Below, one piece after another: positions 32,947-43,378 of a stretch of DNA of 64,000 bases. This DNA is from Adiantum capillus-veneris (Eukaryota; Streptophyta; Polypodiopsida; Polypodiales; Pteridaceae), in contig CM043942.1 in the NCBI GenBank assembly GCA_014529385.2, forward strand, positions 24,857,469 to 24,921,468. Direction: 5' to 3'. Every line of letters starts with the position of its first letter. Positions within the stretch are counted from its first letter, which is position 1. The notes below the pieces were generated by a model. That model was not told where the DNA came from and made no database searches. It worked only from the letters and a program-made list of their open reading frames with translations. The translations under genes and the position numbers were made by a program.

Positions 32947-32951
32947 GATAT

Positions 32952-33247
32952 GCTCTTGATAGTCCCTTGTAGCTCCCCTTCAAGTTTCGTGCGGTTCCGA
33001 CGTGATTTGCATGGTAAACAAGCGTGATGACTGTAGAGTTGTGTAGAAGGACATAGGCAGATTGCTTGGCTTTAGTGTGTATGATTTGCTTGCAGAGTTA
33101 GTAGTTGCAACTCATCGAGTTCACTTCATTAGGAATGACACCCTAGTGAGTTTCCATGCCTCATCTTGGTCTCTTCCCTTGTATTGATATTTTATGTTGA
33201 TGCGTGAGAGCTGTGCTATGGACGTGCGTCGCGGCGACCCGCAAACA
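32952..33247 (+). repeat. 3' LTR of G, right part
   Basis: This continues the LTR after the nested element, matching 6084-6400 apart from a ~20-bp deletion near 33000, and ends CAAACA. The duplication CTTGG follows at 33248-33252. Confidence 0.92.
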
Positions 33248-33252
33248 CTTGG

Positions 33253-34231
33253 CAACGGTAGTGGCCGGTTGTACTAGGTGGCGGTTCTGGTGCGAAGAAG
33301 TGGCGTGCCCTTACAGGTTCAGTCCCGTGCTCAAGGGGGCCCCCCATTTTGAGGAGATGAGTCACACCCCCCAATAGCGAGGTCGATATTGCTTTCTTAG
33401 GGGAGGGGTCCTGCAGTGAAGAGAGTGAGAGAGAGGAAATTACAAAAGGGGCATTCCCGCGGTGATTGGATAGAGGGAGAGTTTGAGGGCTTCAAGAGGC
33501 AAACCAAGTGAAGGGTCTCATGACCAGTGGACAGCAAGGGAAGAGAGAGAGAGTTCAAGGAGTGATACAAGGGGCTTAACCCGCCACAAAAGTCAGAGCA
33601 GCCATGGTCAAGCAAGGGAAGAGAGAGAGAGACTATCTGAGAGGTATCCAAAAGTCCAAAAATGCAAATGCAAGGTTGGCCAAATTGAGCGGACAAAGCA
33701 TAGAGGCACCAAGCAGATACCAAGATACCAAGTGTGCCAAGTGGTGACAATGAAAAAAATATTCTAAATGAACCTTCAATTGATTGCACGAGCTAGATAG
33801 CTCCTTGTTTTTTTCCTTTTTAGCCTTAGCCAAGCCTTATAAAAGGGCATAGAAGTGATTTTTGGAGGGCTTTTTTTCCAGATAGAGTTATTGGAGGTCT
33901 TCAAGCCTGTGTATTGCAAGTTTTCCATTGAAGTTACATACTTGATTGTACTGTCTCCTTATGCAATACTACAAAACCTTTACCCCTACTTCTTGTGTTG
34001 CTTCTCCCTATCCCCCTCCTTTTCTCTCACTCTTTGTGTACTTGCCAATGCTGGCAGAGGGTTGCCTGCAGCTTAAGGGTGTTACCAAGAGGGTAGAATT
34101 AGGGTGTCTTGTGAGTCGGAAAGGGTGAGTTGAACAGTGTGGGTGCGTTTGTCCTGTAAGGTGTTTTTTTGCAAGGTGTAAAACAGTTGTTCTGTATGCT
34201 AAAGTGGAGTTGTTAGTGCAAATTAGCCAAT
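33253..34231 (+). repeat. Probable LTR/leader of the Tat element, right part
   Basis: If the G insertion is removed, this stretch joins 5475 directly. It holds a TATA box (TATAAAAGG, 33838-33846), purine-rich AAGGGAAGAGAGAGAGAG stretches (33536 and 33614), and pyrimidine-rich sequence near 34010. No PBS was recognised before the gag of copy B, so the LTR end is not placed. No coding frame. Confidence 0.5.
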
Positions 34232-35545
34232 TTGAAGTTGTTATTAGAGAGGTTAGGGGTGTTGTGGAACCCCAGGGCTATAGAGAGGCAAACATTTTGT
34301 GTGCTGGGTGTGCTCCCTATTCCCCCTCTCCATCTTCTGGTGCCCCCACTGAGGACAGCTAGTTGCTCGTCGGTGTTGATCAAAGACGGTTGTTTTAGTT
34401 ATGGACCATTTTTCACCGGAGAAGAAGATCCAAAAGAGTGGATGGCAGATTTTGAGTTGTATATGCTATCACTGCATATGCCAAATGACGATAGCAAAAT
34501 GCAAATGATTCCGTTGTTGATGCGGGGAAGAGCAAAGACATGGTTCTATGCTTTGGAAGGAGAGCCAAGACTTATGTGGCCGGGGTTGCGGGCCCGTTTT
34601 TTACATGATTTTTGAAAAGAGGTATATCTTGTTGATCTGTATGCAAGTTTGAAAAATTTGAAGCAGGATGTGAACGAGGAATTTAGTGTTTTCCTTGCCC
34701 GCTTCAAAGAGTGTTGGAGGGAATTTGCAATCGCCATGCAGTTGGCCAATGGTGGTGAGTACTTTAAATTGCAAAGCTTATGGCTTGTTTGCATCCCAAA
34801 GTTCTTGAAAAGGTGGATTTTGAGAGCCCAGAGAATCACAACGGGGCTGTTGCTATCGCACGGTCTAAGATTCAGAAAATTAAAAAGAAGAATGAGCAAG
34901 GTGCATTGGGGTACGAAGTGATGGTTCCCAATCCGGCCTCAAATCTGACAGAAGAAGTTCAAATGAAGAATCAGCCTAATCGAGGGGTAGCAACCGTTCC
35001 TCAACAAAGGGTACGTACAATTCAAGATTTGTCTGAGCAAATACAAGAGTTTCGTTTAAGTGTAATGGACTAAGGTCAAGCAAGGACAGGAAGAGGTAGG
35101 GCTAGGCAATTTCCTGGCAGATGTTACAATTGCGGAGAAGAGGGCCACTATGCTCCAGATTTCCCTCACCCACCGAGGGAAAGGGGTGGCATGTATCCTC
35201 TGTTTGGTCGAGGCAGGGGTCAGGCACAGTTTAATGGTTAAAGGGAGCAGCAAGCAGTCCAAAACCAAGCACAAGCAGCTCCGTCAGGTAATGATGAAGT
35301 GCAAAGGGTTAATATTATTTGTGTTGACAGGCAGGAGGTTGATATTATGGCTAACAAAAGAGCAAGAGAGAAAAGAGAGACTGAGATGGAACGTGAAACT
35401 AGAGCAAATAAGGGTAAAAAGAAGGTGAACAAAGGTAGAGAGCAACCAGAGCCAAGCAGAAGAAGACAAAACAAAGAATTACTCAGAAGTACCTTTTGTT
35501 GGGACATGGTAATCCGGAATGTGATCTGGTAAGAGATGTTCAAAA
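34232..35545 (+). pseudogene. gag: Gag of Tat-type element, copy B
   Basis: Fragments in three frames give a gag domain: GPFFTGEEDPKEWMADFELY, LLMRGRAKTWFYALEG, then after a TGA at 34612-34614 the EEFSVFLARFKECWREF block, and in frame 34780-35073 a linker rich in Lys and Gln. A zinc knuckle CYNCGEEGHYAPDF at about 35124-35165 has Phe for the last Cys. The basic tail 35299-35532 matches 6-242 of copy A. The match to copy A ends at about 35545, where another element starts. It is dead. Confidence 0.85.
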
Positions 35546-35780
35546 TTGGAGAGAGACCTCTTTTGTAAGACTCACCAGGAGCTTTCTTAGGTACTCTCTC
35601 TTCTTGGTGGGGAGTTTGGAAAATACCATGGGTGCAAAATTGTTGTAGCACTTCTCCTTGGAGGGATGGATTGCCCAAGGCTTGTTGAAGCCTAGAAACA
35701 AGATAGTTCACAAGCTTTGCTCTTTCATTAGCAAAATCAAAGCTATCAACATTTATTTAAATATCTTTTCCCTTGTTAGC
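35546..35780 (-). pseudogene. Start of a gag gene of a minus-strand element
   Basis: On the minus strand an ATG at 35780 starts MANKGKDI, hits a TAA, and reads on through FDFANERAKLVNYLVSRLQQ and GIFQTPHQEERVPKKAPGES before it joins Tat copy B sequence at about 35546. It lies downstream of an initiator-Met PBS in the same orientation, so it is probably the first part of gag. The rest is missing. The family was not identified. Confidence 0.55.
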
Positions 35781-36152
35781 CATACTAGCAAAATTTAGGT
35801 GTACATTTTTACTTGTACTTTTGCACTTCAAGCCCTAGTTGCTACTTCTCTTTACCTTCAAAAGTAAGCACTCAATCATATATACCCGTGGCTCGAATAT
35901 TAGTAATTTCAAGGAATAGAAGAGAGGGTTCAATAGAGCCAAGACATCATCGATTCCTATCAAGCTTCTAATAGCTCTGAAGGACTCCATTATTAAGACC
36001 ATAGCTCTCGAAGGTATCCCCGTAACAGCATAAAGCAGGCATGCTTCAAGGATGAAAATCCCTACTCTACTTACTCTTTTGCAATTTATAACACCTACCA
36101 TTTTTAGCAAGCTTGAGGACCTCTCTTCTTAAGCAAGAAAAGAGAACCCAAT

Positions 36153-36165
36153 AGCTCTGATACCA
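36153..36165 (-). other. Primer-binding site of the minus-strand element
   Basis: On the minus strand this reads TGGTATCAGAGCT, an initiator-Met PBS, one base after the LTR end ATGTTACA. Confidence 0.85.
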
Positions 36166-36166
36166 A

Positions 36167-37147
36167 TGTAACATTTAAAGCACTAGTAACTTGTGTGTAG
36201 AAGAAATTGATAACATAGTGAGCATTTCATTAAGAAAAAGCTCCTAATGAGCATAGAGAGTACTTAATTTGAGAAAGAAACAGAGCAATTTACACCTAGC
36301 TAATTTGGCATTGACAATACTTGAAAAGAGAGAGAAATAGAACAATTGACAACAGTTGAGGATTGGATTTACAGGGAGCAGGTTCCCCCTCCATAAAGGC
36401 TTTGTATTATTATAGCTTCTCCCATCAAAGGAAACTTTTGTACAATACAATCTTTGTGTTCCTTGAAAAAACTAGGTGGTGCAATGAAGATGGAAGCTTC
36501 ATCTACCAAATTATGCTTGAAAAACACACCTAGTATCCCTAGCCTCAGTCCCAAGACCTCAAACACCTTCAAAAATGGAGAGCTAGCAGAGAATGAGGAT
36601 AGATAGAGAGAAAGAAGATGTATCTTATGAGAAAGAAGTATTCTCCTCACATAATCACTCTAATATCATAGCTTAGCTCAGTAACAAGCATGGTAGAGGA
36701 GATGAGCATGCCATTGAAGATTGGCTCTTGGTTGGATTTGCATTCCATAGTCAAGAGTTGTTGGTGTAGGCCTCTACTTCTCAATGCATGGAGAAGGAGA
36801 TGGAATCCTTCTTGCACACATGAGTTGTTTGTGTGTGTGTTGCCTTGATTTAGACTAAAATGTATTCCTCTCCCTCTTCTTCGTCGACCCCTCTTGCAAC
36901 TTACTCATGCTGGCTTCCCATTAGCCCCTGCAGAGCTTAGCCAATCACAAATTAGAAGCATTATTGATAGCCTTGTGCCATGTGTCCACCTTTTCCCTTT
37001 TGTAGGAGCTTTAGTTAATTAAAATAATTCATTTAAACTCTCACTGGACCTTTTTGTCTTTAGGCCAATAGGAATCTGGCAAGCTATTGGGCTGGTGGTT
37101 GCTCATTGGACCCCTTGGTAGACTGTCCAATAGTCTTCTAGTGAGCT
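36167..37147 (-). repeat. Probable LTR of the minus-strand element (interrupted)
   Basis: The minus-strand LTR end TGTTACA abuts the PBS. The stretch has no coding frame and is cut at 37147 by copia-3. It may continue at 46048. Its other edge was not located, so its length is unknown. Confidence 0.5.
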
Positions 37148-37934
37148 TGTTAGGAAATAAGACGTAGCTAAATAGATAATTGAGTAGATTACTTAATGGA
37201 GAGAGACAGATTTATATACACGAGATTATAGAGTAGAGAGAGAGATAGAGAGAGTACACACGATATACGTGGTTCACCCAATGTGGGCTACGTCCACGGG
37301 AAAGCAGCCACTCAATGGCTTTAGTACTTCAAAACAAGAAGTAGTTTACAAAGGGATTATACCCTTAATGGAGCTCCCGCCTTGCTTCACTCTCACCACC
37401 TCACACTCACCTTGTTGCATCAACTTCACACTATGAAATGTGTGTAGAAATGGCCTCCTTTTATAGGCCAAAAGGGCTGCCCTCTCTTATGAGAGATAGC
37501 CATGTGTAGCCGCCCTTGTGCGAATAAGTCCAAATCGGACCCTCCAATCCGCCCATGTGTGGCCGCCCTTGAGAAGACAAGTCCGCTTTTGAATTCCGCC
37601 ACCGGCCATTGAATTCGGCCACCGGCCACTGGCCATTGACTTTCGACCATCGGCCACCGGTCATTGACTTCCGACCACCGGCCATCGGCCATTGACTACC
37701 GGCCACCGGCCAACCGACCGGTTGTTTTCCGACCACTTTCCGGCCGCCGTCCAGCCATAATATTCCGGCGAAAAAGAATATTCCAGCAAAAAAAGATTCT
37801 TGTCCGTGAAAATTTTGGTTTCCGGTGAGTGATTTTCCTTCACGCACGATGGCTTCTCCTCATAATGGGGGCCTTACAAATGTGCACTTTTACCACAAAA
37901 AATTACAAGGGTAAATTAGGCTCCATACATAACA
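37148..37934 (-). repeat. 3' LTR of copia-3
   Basis: Contains a TATA box on the minus strand (37457-37465) and a GC-rich minisatellite of imperfect ~21-bp units (ACCGGCCATTGACTTCCG-like) at about 37605-37730, longer than in the other LTR. Confidence 0.92.
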
Positions 37935-40085
37935 ATCTCCCACTTGGAGACTGATCTCCAAACCAAACCTGTGACTGCTTTCCATTCTGGCTTCTTATCC
38001 TTTGAATGCCGATTGAAGATGAGCAAAAGCTCAACTTCTCCTTGTTGACCACCTTTGTAAACATGTCTGCAGGATTTTCACTTGTATGCACCTTTCCTAG
38101 CTTTAGCTGTCCCTCTTCCAAAAGAGTGCGTATGAAGTGATATCTCACCTCAATGTGCTTTGTCCTTGAATGAAAGGCTGAGTTCTTCGCAAGATGGATA
38201 GCGCTTTGGCTATCACTGTACAAGACACAATTGTCTTGTTTGAATCCAAGCTCTTCTAAGAATCTGTGAAGCCACAGAATTTCTTTGCTTGCCTCCGTCA
38301 TTGCTACATACTCTGCTTCCGTGGTAGAAAGTGAAACTACTTTCTGCAGCTTTGAAGCCCAGCTTACTGCCGTGCCTCCAACCGTGAACACATAGCCAGT
38401 AGTTCTCCTTCGAGTATCTTTGTCACCTACCATATCTGCATCAGCATACCCTTCTAGATAAATATCAGTTCCTCCAAAATACAAAGCATTTGTTGTTGTC
38501 CCTTTTAGATACCTAAGTATCCACTTCACAGCTTGCCAATGCTCTTTACCTGGGTTGTCCATGAACCTACTCACAACTCCCACTGCATGTGCAATGTCTG
38601 GCCTTGTTCAGACCATAGCATACATTAGAGAACCTACCGCTGTAGCATATGGAACTTTAGACATATACGCTATCTCCTCTTGTGTCTTTGGACACATATC
38701 CTTCGTTAGTTTAAAATGACCAGCCAAAGGTGTAGAAACTGGTTTTGCATTTTGCATTGCAAACCTTTCTAGTACCTTCTTGATGTAATCTTCTTGAGAT
38801 AGCTTTATTGTCTTCTTCGTCCTGTCCCTTGATATTTTCATACCAAGTATCGTCTTTGCAGCACCTAAATCTTTCATTGAAAAAGATTTGGACAGCTCCT
38901 CTTTTAGGTCTTTGATGTCCTGCATGTGAGCACTTGCAATCAACATGTCATCAACATACAACATTAGGATGATGAATTTTCCATCTCCCAAATTCTTCGT
39001 GTAGACGCAGTGATCCGAGTTGCATCTTGTGAATCCATGATCCAACATCCATCGATTAAACTTCAAGTACCATTGTCTTGATGCTTGCTTTAAACCATAC
39101 AAGCTCTTCTTTAATCTGCAAACCATTTTCTCCTTATGTTTTACTTCATACCCCTTTGGTTGAAGCATGTAGATTTCCTCCTATAAGTCACCGTGAGGGA
39201 ATGTCGTATTTACATCCATTTGCTCGAGATTTAGATCATGAGCAGCCACAAGGCTTAAGACAAGCCTAATTGAGTTTATTTTTACAACAGGAGAAAATAT
39301 TTCATTGAAGTCAATACCTTTCTTTTGAGAAAAACCTTTTACCACAAGCCTAGACTTGTACCTTTTCTTCCCACCTTCTTCTTCCTTCAGCTTGTACACC
39401 CATTTGTTTTGAAGTGCCCGCTTACCTTTAGGCAACTCAACCAACTCCCATGTTTGGTTGCGATGTAGTGAGTCCATCTCCACTTGCATGCTCTTCGTCC
39501 ATTCTTCTTTGGATTCATGTTGCATAGCTTCTTCGTATGATTCCGGCTCTCCAGAATCTGAGATCAAGAGATGATTGAAGGAAGGAACAAACCTTTCTGG
39601 AGGTCTACTTGCTCTTGTAGATCTTCGGGGAATAGGTTGAGGCTCCTCATTTGGTTGACGTTGTTGCACATTGTCACCGTTTGCAATCCTTGAGTCTTCA
39701 CCATCCTCAAGCTCCATGTACTCATCACCTGTTTCTTTTGTTTGTTTTCTTTCCAAGTAATCTTTGTACACATTTTGTTCGTTAAAAATTACATCCTTAC
39801 TCCTTAAGATTTTACCATCTTCAGGATTCCATAGGCGATACCCAAAGTCTCCTTCTCCATAGCCAATGAAGAAACACTTTTTGGACTTTGCATCTAACTT
39901 TGATCTTAGGATTCTATCTATGTGCATGAAAGCCTCACACCCAAACACTTTGAGAAATACATAATTCATCGGTTTACCTGTCCATGCCTCTTCTAGAACT
40001 CCCCCATCCAATGCCGTTGAGGGTGACCGATTGATTAAGTACATAGACGTACTTACAGCTTCTGCCCAAAGCTCAAGCGGTAGGC
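37903..40085 (-). pseudogene. gag-pol: Copia-3 polyprotein, C-terminal half (integrase end, RT, RNase H)
   Basis: Reading from 40084 down: the integrase tail (LPLELWAEAVSTSMYLINRSP, FGCEAF), RT with WVYKLKEEEG, YVDDM, and RNase H with ADADMVGDKDTRR, STTEAEYVAMTEA and HIEVRYHFIR. Stops at 39181-39183 and at about 38606 (the latter probably once a Cys or Arg codon) break an otherwise single frame. The frame ends at TAA 37903-37905, which lies inside the LTR, so the original stop may be lost or may normally overlap the LTR. The frame joins 43379-45182 if copia-2 is removed. Confidence 0.92.
37935..37961 (-). other. Polypurine tract and adjacent hairpin of copia-3
   Basis: The polypurine tract reads AAGTGGGAGAT on the minus strand, next to the LTR. 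TTGGAGA (37944-37950) and TCTCCAA (37955-37961) form a 7-bp stem with a 4-base loop. The hairpin lies inside the reading frame, which runs on through the polypurine tract into the LTR. Confidence 0.7.
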
Positions 40086-40109
40086 GGTCTAACCAATTTA
40101 TGCAAGCCT

Positions 40110-43100
40110 CATAGGTCGTGGTTTCATGACTACGATGCTTCAAGCACAGGTACTGTCAGGATTGCCAATGGGCGTTCTATGCAGATTCATGGCATTGGGG
40201 ATATTCATTTGGCTATGCCAAACTCTACTACGTTTGTCTTGCAGCGTGTGTGTCATGTGCCAGCTCTTGCAAAAAGCTTGATTAGTGTGGGTCAGTTGGA
40301 TTCACTTGGTTTCAATGTATCTTTTGGTAATGGAGGTTGGAAGATCACTAAGGGCAGCCTTGTTTTGGTTAAAGGTGCTAAGAGGAATACGTTGTATTCC
40401 CTTTGTGTAGCTAGTGTGGCTGATCACATTGTGGGGATCACTGAGCAACCTCCTGCTTCTTTATGGCATCAGCGTTTGGGGTATATGTCACTAAAAGGTT
40501 TGAAGTTGTTGGCACGTGCGGATTACATTCCCGTTTCAGATTTTGGTGGTTTTGAGTTTTGTGAGCATTGCCTTTATGGTCGACATGCTCGGTCTTCTCA
40601 TAAGAAAAGTGTTCCACACAGATCTTTGGAAAAGCTAGCTTTGGTGCATAGTGATGTATGTGGGCCGATGCCCAATGCTTCTCTTGGAGGTGCTATGTAC
40701 TTTGTTACGTTCATTGATGATGCTAGCAGGAAGGTATGGGCATACCCCATTCGTAAGAAGGATATGGTGTTTGATATATTTAAGCAATGGTTGGCTCTTG
40801 TTGAGAACCAATCAGGTTGTAAGTTGAAGTGCTTACGTACGGACAATGGGGGTGAATTTATGTCTCATGCTTTCACAACATTATGTGTTGAGAAGGGTAT
40901 ACGGCGCGAGCTTAGTGCTCCCTATACACCTCCTCAAAATGGTGTGGCAGAGCGCATGAACAGGACTATACAGGAAAAAGTCCGTAGTATGCTTTCTATG
41001 GCTAGTTTGTCAAATGGATTTTGGGCTGAAGCTGTTGCCACTTCTGTGCATTTGATAAATCGTTCACCTAGTGTTCCTTTGGGCTTCAAAGTGCCTGAAG
41101 AGGTATGGACAGGTTTGCCACCTTCGTATGGTCACCTTCGTGTTTTTGGCTGTGAAGCTTATGTACATGTACCTAAGGCAAAACGCAGCAAATTGGATCC
41201 AAAGAGCAAGAGATGTATCTTCTTGGGTTATGGTAGCTCTGGTGAGATGGGTTATCGATTGTGGGATCCTATTGACAGGAAGATTGTGCGCAGCCATGAT
41301 GTTGTTTTTCATGAGGACTCTATGTATAGAGCATCACCGCGAACGGTTGAGGTTCGGCGTGTGATATTTGAGGAGGATGGACATCGGTATGATGGTCCCA
41401 TGGCTGCTCGTGGGCAGCCCATTGACCCTCAAGTGGGGGATCAGCCCTTGTTGGGAGATCATGTAGATGTGGGACAGCCAGATGCACCTCCTGCACAGTC
41501 TTTGAGGCGTTCAGAGCGGCGTGCAAGACAGCCTCAGCGGTTTGTGCCTTCTATGGATTATGTATTGTTGACTGATTGCGGGGAGCCATCATGTTATGAT
41601 GAGGCCATGTCTAGTGTTGACAAGCTCAAGTGGGAGCAGGCTATGCAGTCAGAGATGGATTCGTTGATCCAAAATGAAACGTGGGAGCTTACTCCTTTGC
41701 CAAAGGGTAAGAAGGCACTACCATGAAAGTGGGTTTACAAGATAAAACTGTGTTCAATGGATGCAAAGCCTAGGTACAAAGCAAGGCTTGTGGCTAAAGG
41801 ATTCAAGCAACAAAAGGGCATTGATTTTGACGAGATCTTCTCCCCAGTGGTGAAGATGTCTACTTTTCGTATGTTGTTTGCTTTGGTAGCTACAGAAGAC
41901 ATGGAATTGAAGCAAATGGATGTAAAGACAGCTTTCTTACATCCGGACTTGCACGAGGATTTGTACATGGAGCAACCAAGTGGGTTTGTTATTCATGGTT
42001 CAAAGAAGATGGTATGCCGGCTTCTTAAGACCTTGTATGGGCTGAAGCAATCATCTCGTGAATGGTATCATAAATTTGATGCATTCATGAGTTCATTGGG
42101 CTATGTACGCAGTTATGAGGACCCATGCCTCTATACTCGCAAGGCTGCAGATGGTAGTCTTATTGTTTTGGTTTTGTATGTGGATGACATGCTGATCGCA
42201 GGGAAGTGTATTTCTGATGTGGATGCCTTGAAACATAGGCTACATGAGACCTTTTCCATGAAGGATCTTGGGGATGCCAGTCATATTTTGGGTATGCGGA
42301 TCACTCGTGATCGTTCTCGCAAGATGCTCTTTCTTAGTCAGAAAGAGTACATTGACAGGGTGCTTGAGCGTTTTCATATGGAAGGGGGGAAGGCCATTAG
42401 TACCCCGTTGCCTCCATATGTAAAACTCAGCCATGATGACTGCCCTCAGACAGATTTGGAGACTACAGAGATGTCTCAGATTCCCTATGCGTCAGCTGTT
42501 GGTTCCTTGATGTATGCCATGGTGGCTACGCGTCCAGATCTTGCTCATGCAGTTGGTGTGGTTAGCACGTACATGTCTAACCCGGGCAAGCGTCATTGGG
42601 ATGCAGTGAGAGGTATTCTCAGATACTTGAGAGGGACTTCAGAGTTGTCCCTATGTTATGGTGAGAAGGATATGTCTGTTTGCGGATATACAGATTCAGA
42701 CTATGCAGGGTCAGTGGACTCGAGGAAGTCTACTAGCGGCTATGTGTTCATAGTTGCAGGTGGACCGGTTTCGTGGGCATCACGTTTACAGCCATGCGTT
42801 GCTTTGAGCACTACAGAGGCTGAATATATGGCTGCCACTGAGGCTGCCAAGGAGGCCGTATGGCTCTCACGACTAGTGGGAGATCTTGGTATGGCTTGTG
42901 ATGCTCCGATTCTACATTGTGATAGCCAGAGTGCCATAGCGTTGGCCCGGAATCCTGTCTTCCATACGAAGACAAAGCACATTGAGGTGAGTTATCACTT
43001 CATACGAGAGGTGCTAGAGGACAAGCGCATAGAGCTTGTCAAGGTACACACTGACGATAACCCTGCTGATCTACTCACGAAGTCGTTAGCCTCACAGCGG

Positions 43101-43136
43101 TTTGCACACTGTAGATCGCTGATGGGTATGGCTTGA
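40110..43136 (+). pseudogene. gag-pol: Copia-2 pol (protease end to RNase H)
   Basis: The frame opens after the deletion junction (HRSWFHDYDAS) and runs to TGA at 43134-43136 with one in-frame stop, TGA 41724-41726, where a Cys is usual in KKALPxKWVYK. Domains: protease C-terminal part, H2C2 (HQRLGYM to CEHCLYG), integrase core (VHSDVCGP, TDNGGEF, GVAERMNRT), RT (YVDDM at about 42177) and RNase H (DSDYAGSVDSRKS, TTEAEYMAA). Catalytic residues are intact. It resembles copia-1 in motif wording and belongs to the same broad group. Confidence 0.92.
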
Positions 43137-43156
43137 CTTCTTTTGCTGTACTTTGG

Positions 43157-43191
43157 CCACTTTAAAGGCACACTGCCTTTAAGTGGGAGAT
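43157..43191 (+). other. Hairpin and polypurine tract of copia-2
   Basis: CCACTTTAAAGGCA (43157-43170) and TGCCTTTAAGTGG (43174-43186) pair over 13 bases with one bulged T and a 3-base loop. The second arm overlaps the polypurine tract AAGTGGGAGAT, which abuts the LTR. Confidence 0.75.
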
Positions 43192-43378
43192 TGTTGGGTT
43201 AAAGGCCCGTGTGCCCGGCTACCCGTTGTTCAGCCTCCCATGTACAGCCATTCATTTACTCATTCATAATAACTATACTCATAAGTACACATTGTAGTGT
43301 GAGTACCGCCCCGCCACACACTGTGTCTATCTCCTTCTTCGTGTTGGCTCTCTGTGTGTGTGCTCTCCGATCCCAACA
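43192..43378 (+). repeat. 3' LTR of copia-2
   Basis: This 187-bp LTR runs from TGTTGGG to CCCAACA, a perfect 7-bp terminal inverted repeat. There is no partner LTR because the 5' end is deleted. Confidence 0.85.

Larger units (their letters stand above)
5476..33247 (+). mobile_element. Giant Ty3/gypsy element G with two nested insertions
   Basis: Two long LTRs begin TGTTTG and end CAAACA, and the 5-bp duplication CTTGG flanks them at 5471-5475 and 33248-33252. The first LTR is followed by a tRNA-Asp-like PBS, as in Athila and Tat elements. The element spans 27,772 bp; removing copia-1 and the element nested in the 3' LTR, each with one copy of its target duplication, leaves 18,732 bp. Order: leader, N-terminal domain, gag, zinc knuckles, protease, RT, RNase H, two H2C2 modules, integrase, second protease, basic tail, internal polypurine tract, spacer, third ORF region, polypurine tract. 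RT/RNase H shows only the ordinary RNase H, so G is not the same lineage as Tat copies A and B. Stops and shifts throughout show it is inactive. Confidence 0.9.
40086..43378 (+). mobile_element. Copia-2: 5'-truncated Ty1/copia element nested in copia-3
   Basis: It is on the plus strand, opposite to its host element. The 5' end begins within the protease, so LTR, gag and the protease active site are missing. The 3' end has a polypurine tract and an LTR (43192-43378). The copia-3 codons on both sides join smoothly around GTAGGCCTGC when it is removed; left and right flanks share GGC, the remains of a target duplication. The left end therefore seems to be a deletion that removed the 5' LTR. Confidence 0.88.

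Noticed and set aside
33483-33767. Plus and minus frames in the Tat LTR right part
   Set aside because: Purine-rich repetitive sequence with no recognisable protein; TATA box and position favour LTR.
37605-37730. Short regular repeats that might look like a CRISPR array
   Set aside because: Units are imperfect tandem repeats without spacers, inside an LTR of a plant element.
37461-37847. Frames with repeated Trp-Pro-Val-Ala in the copia-3 LTR
   Set aside because: They come from the GC-rich minisatellite in the LTR and are present in the other LTR in altered form; not a protein.
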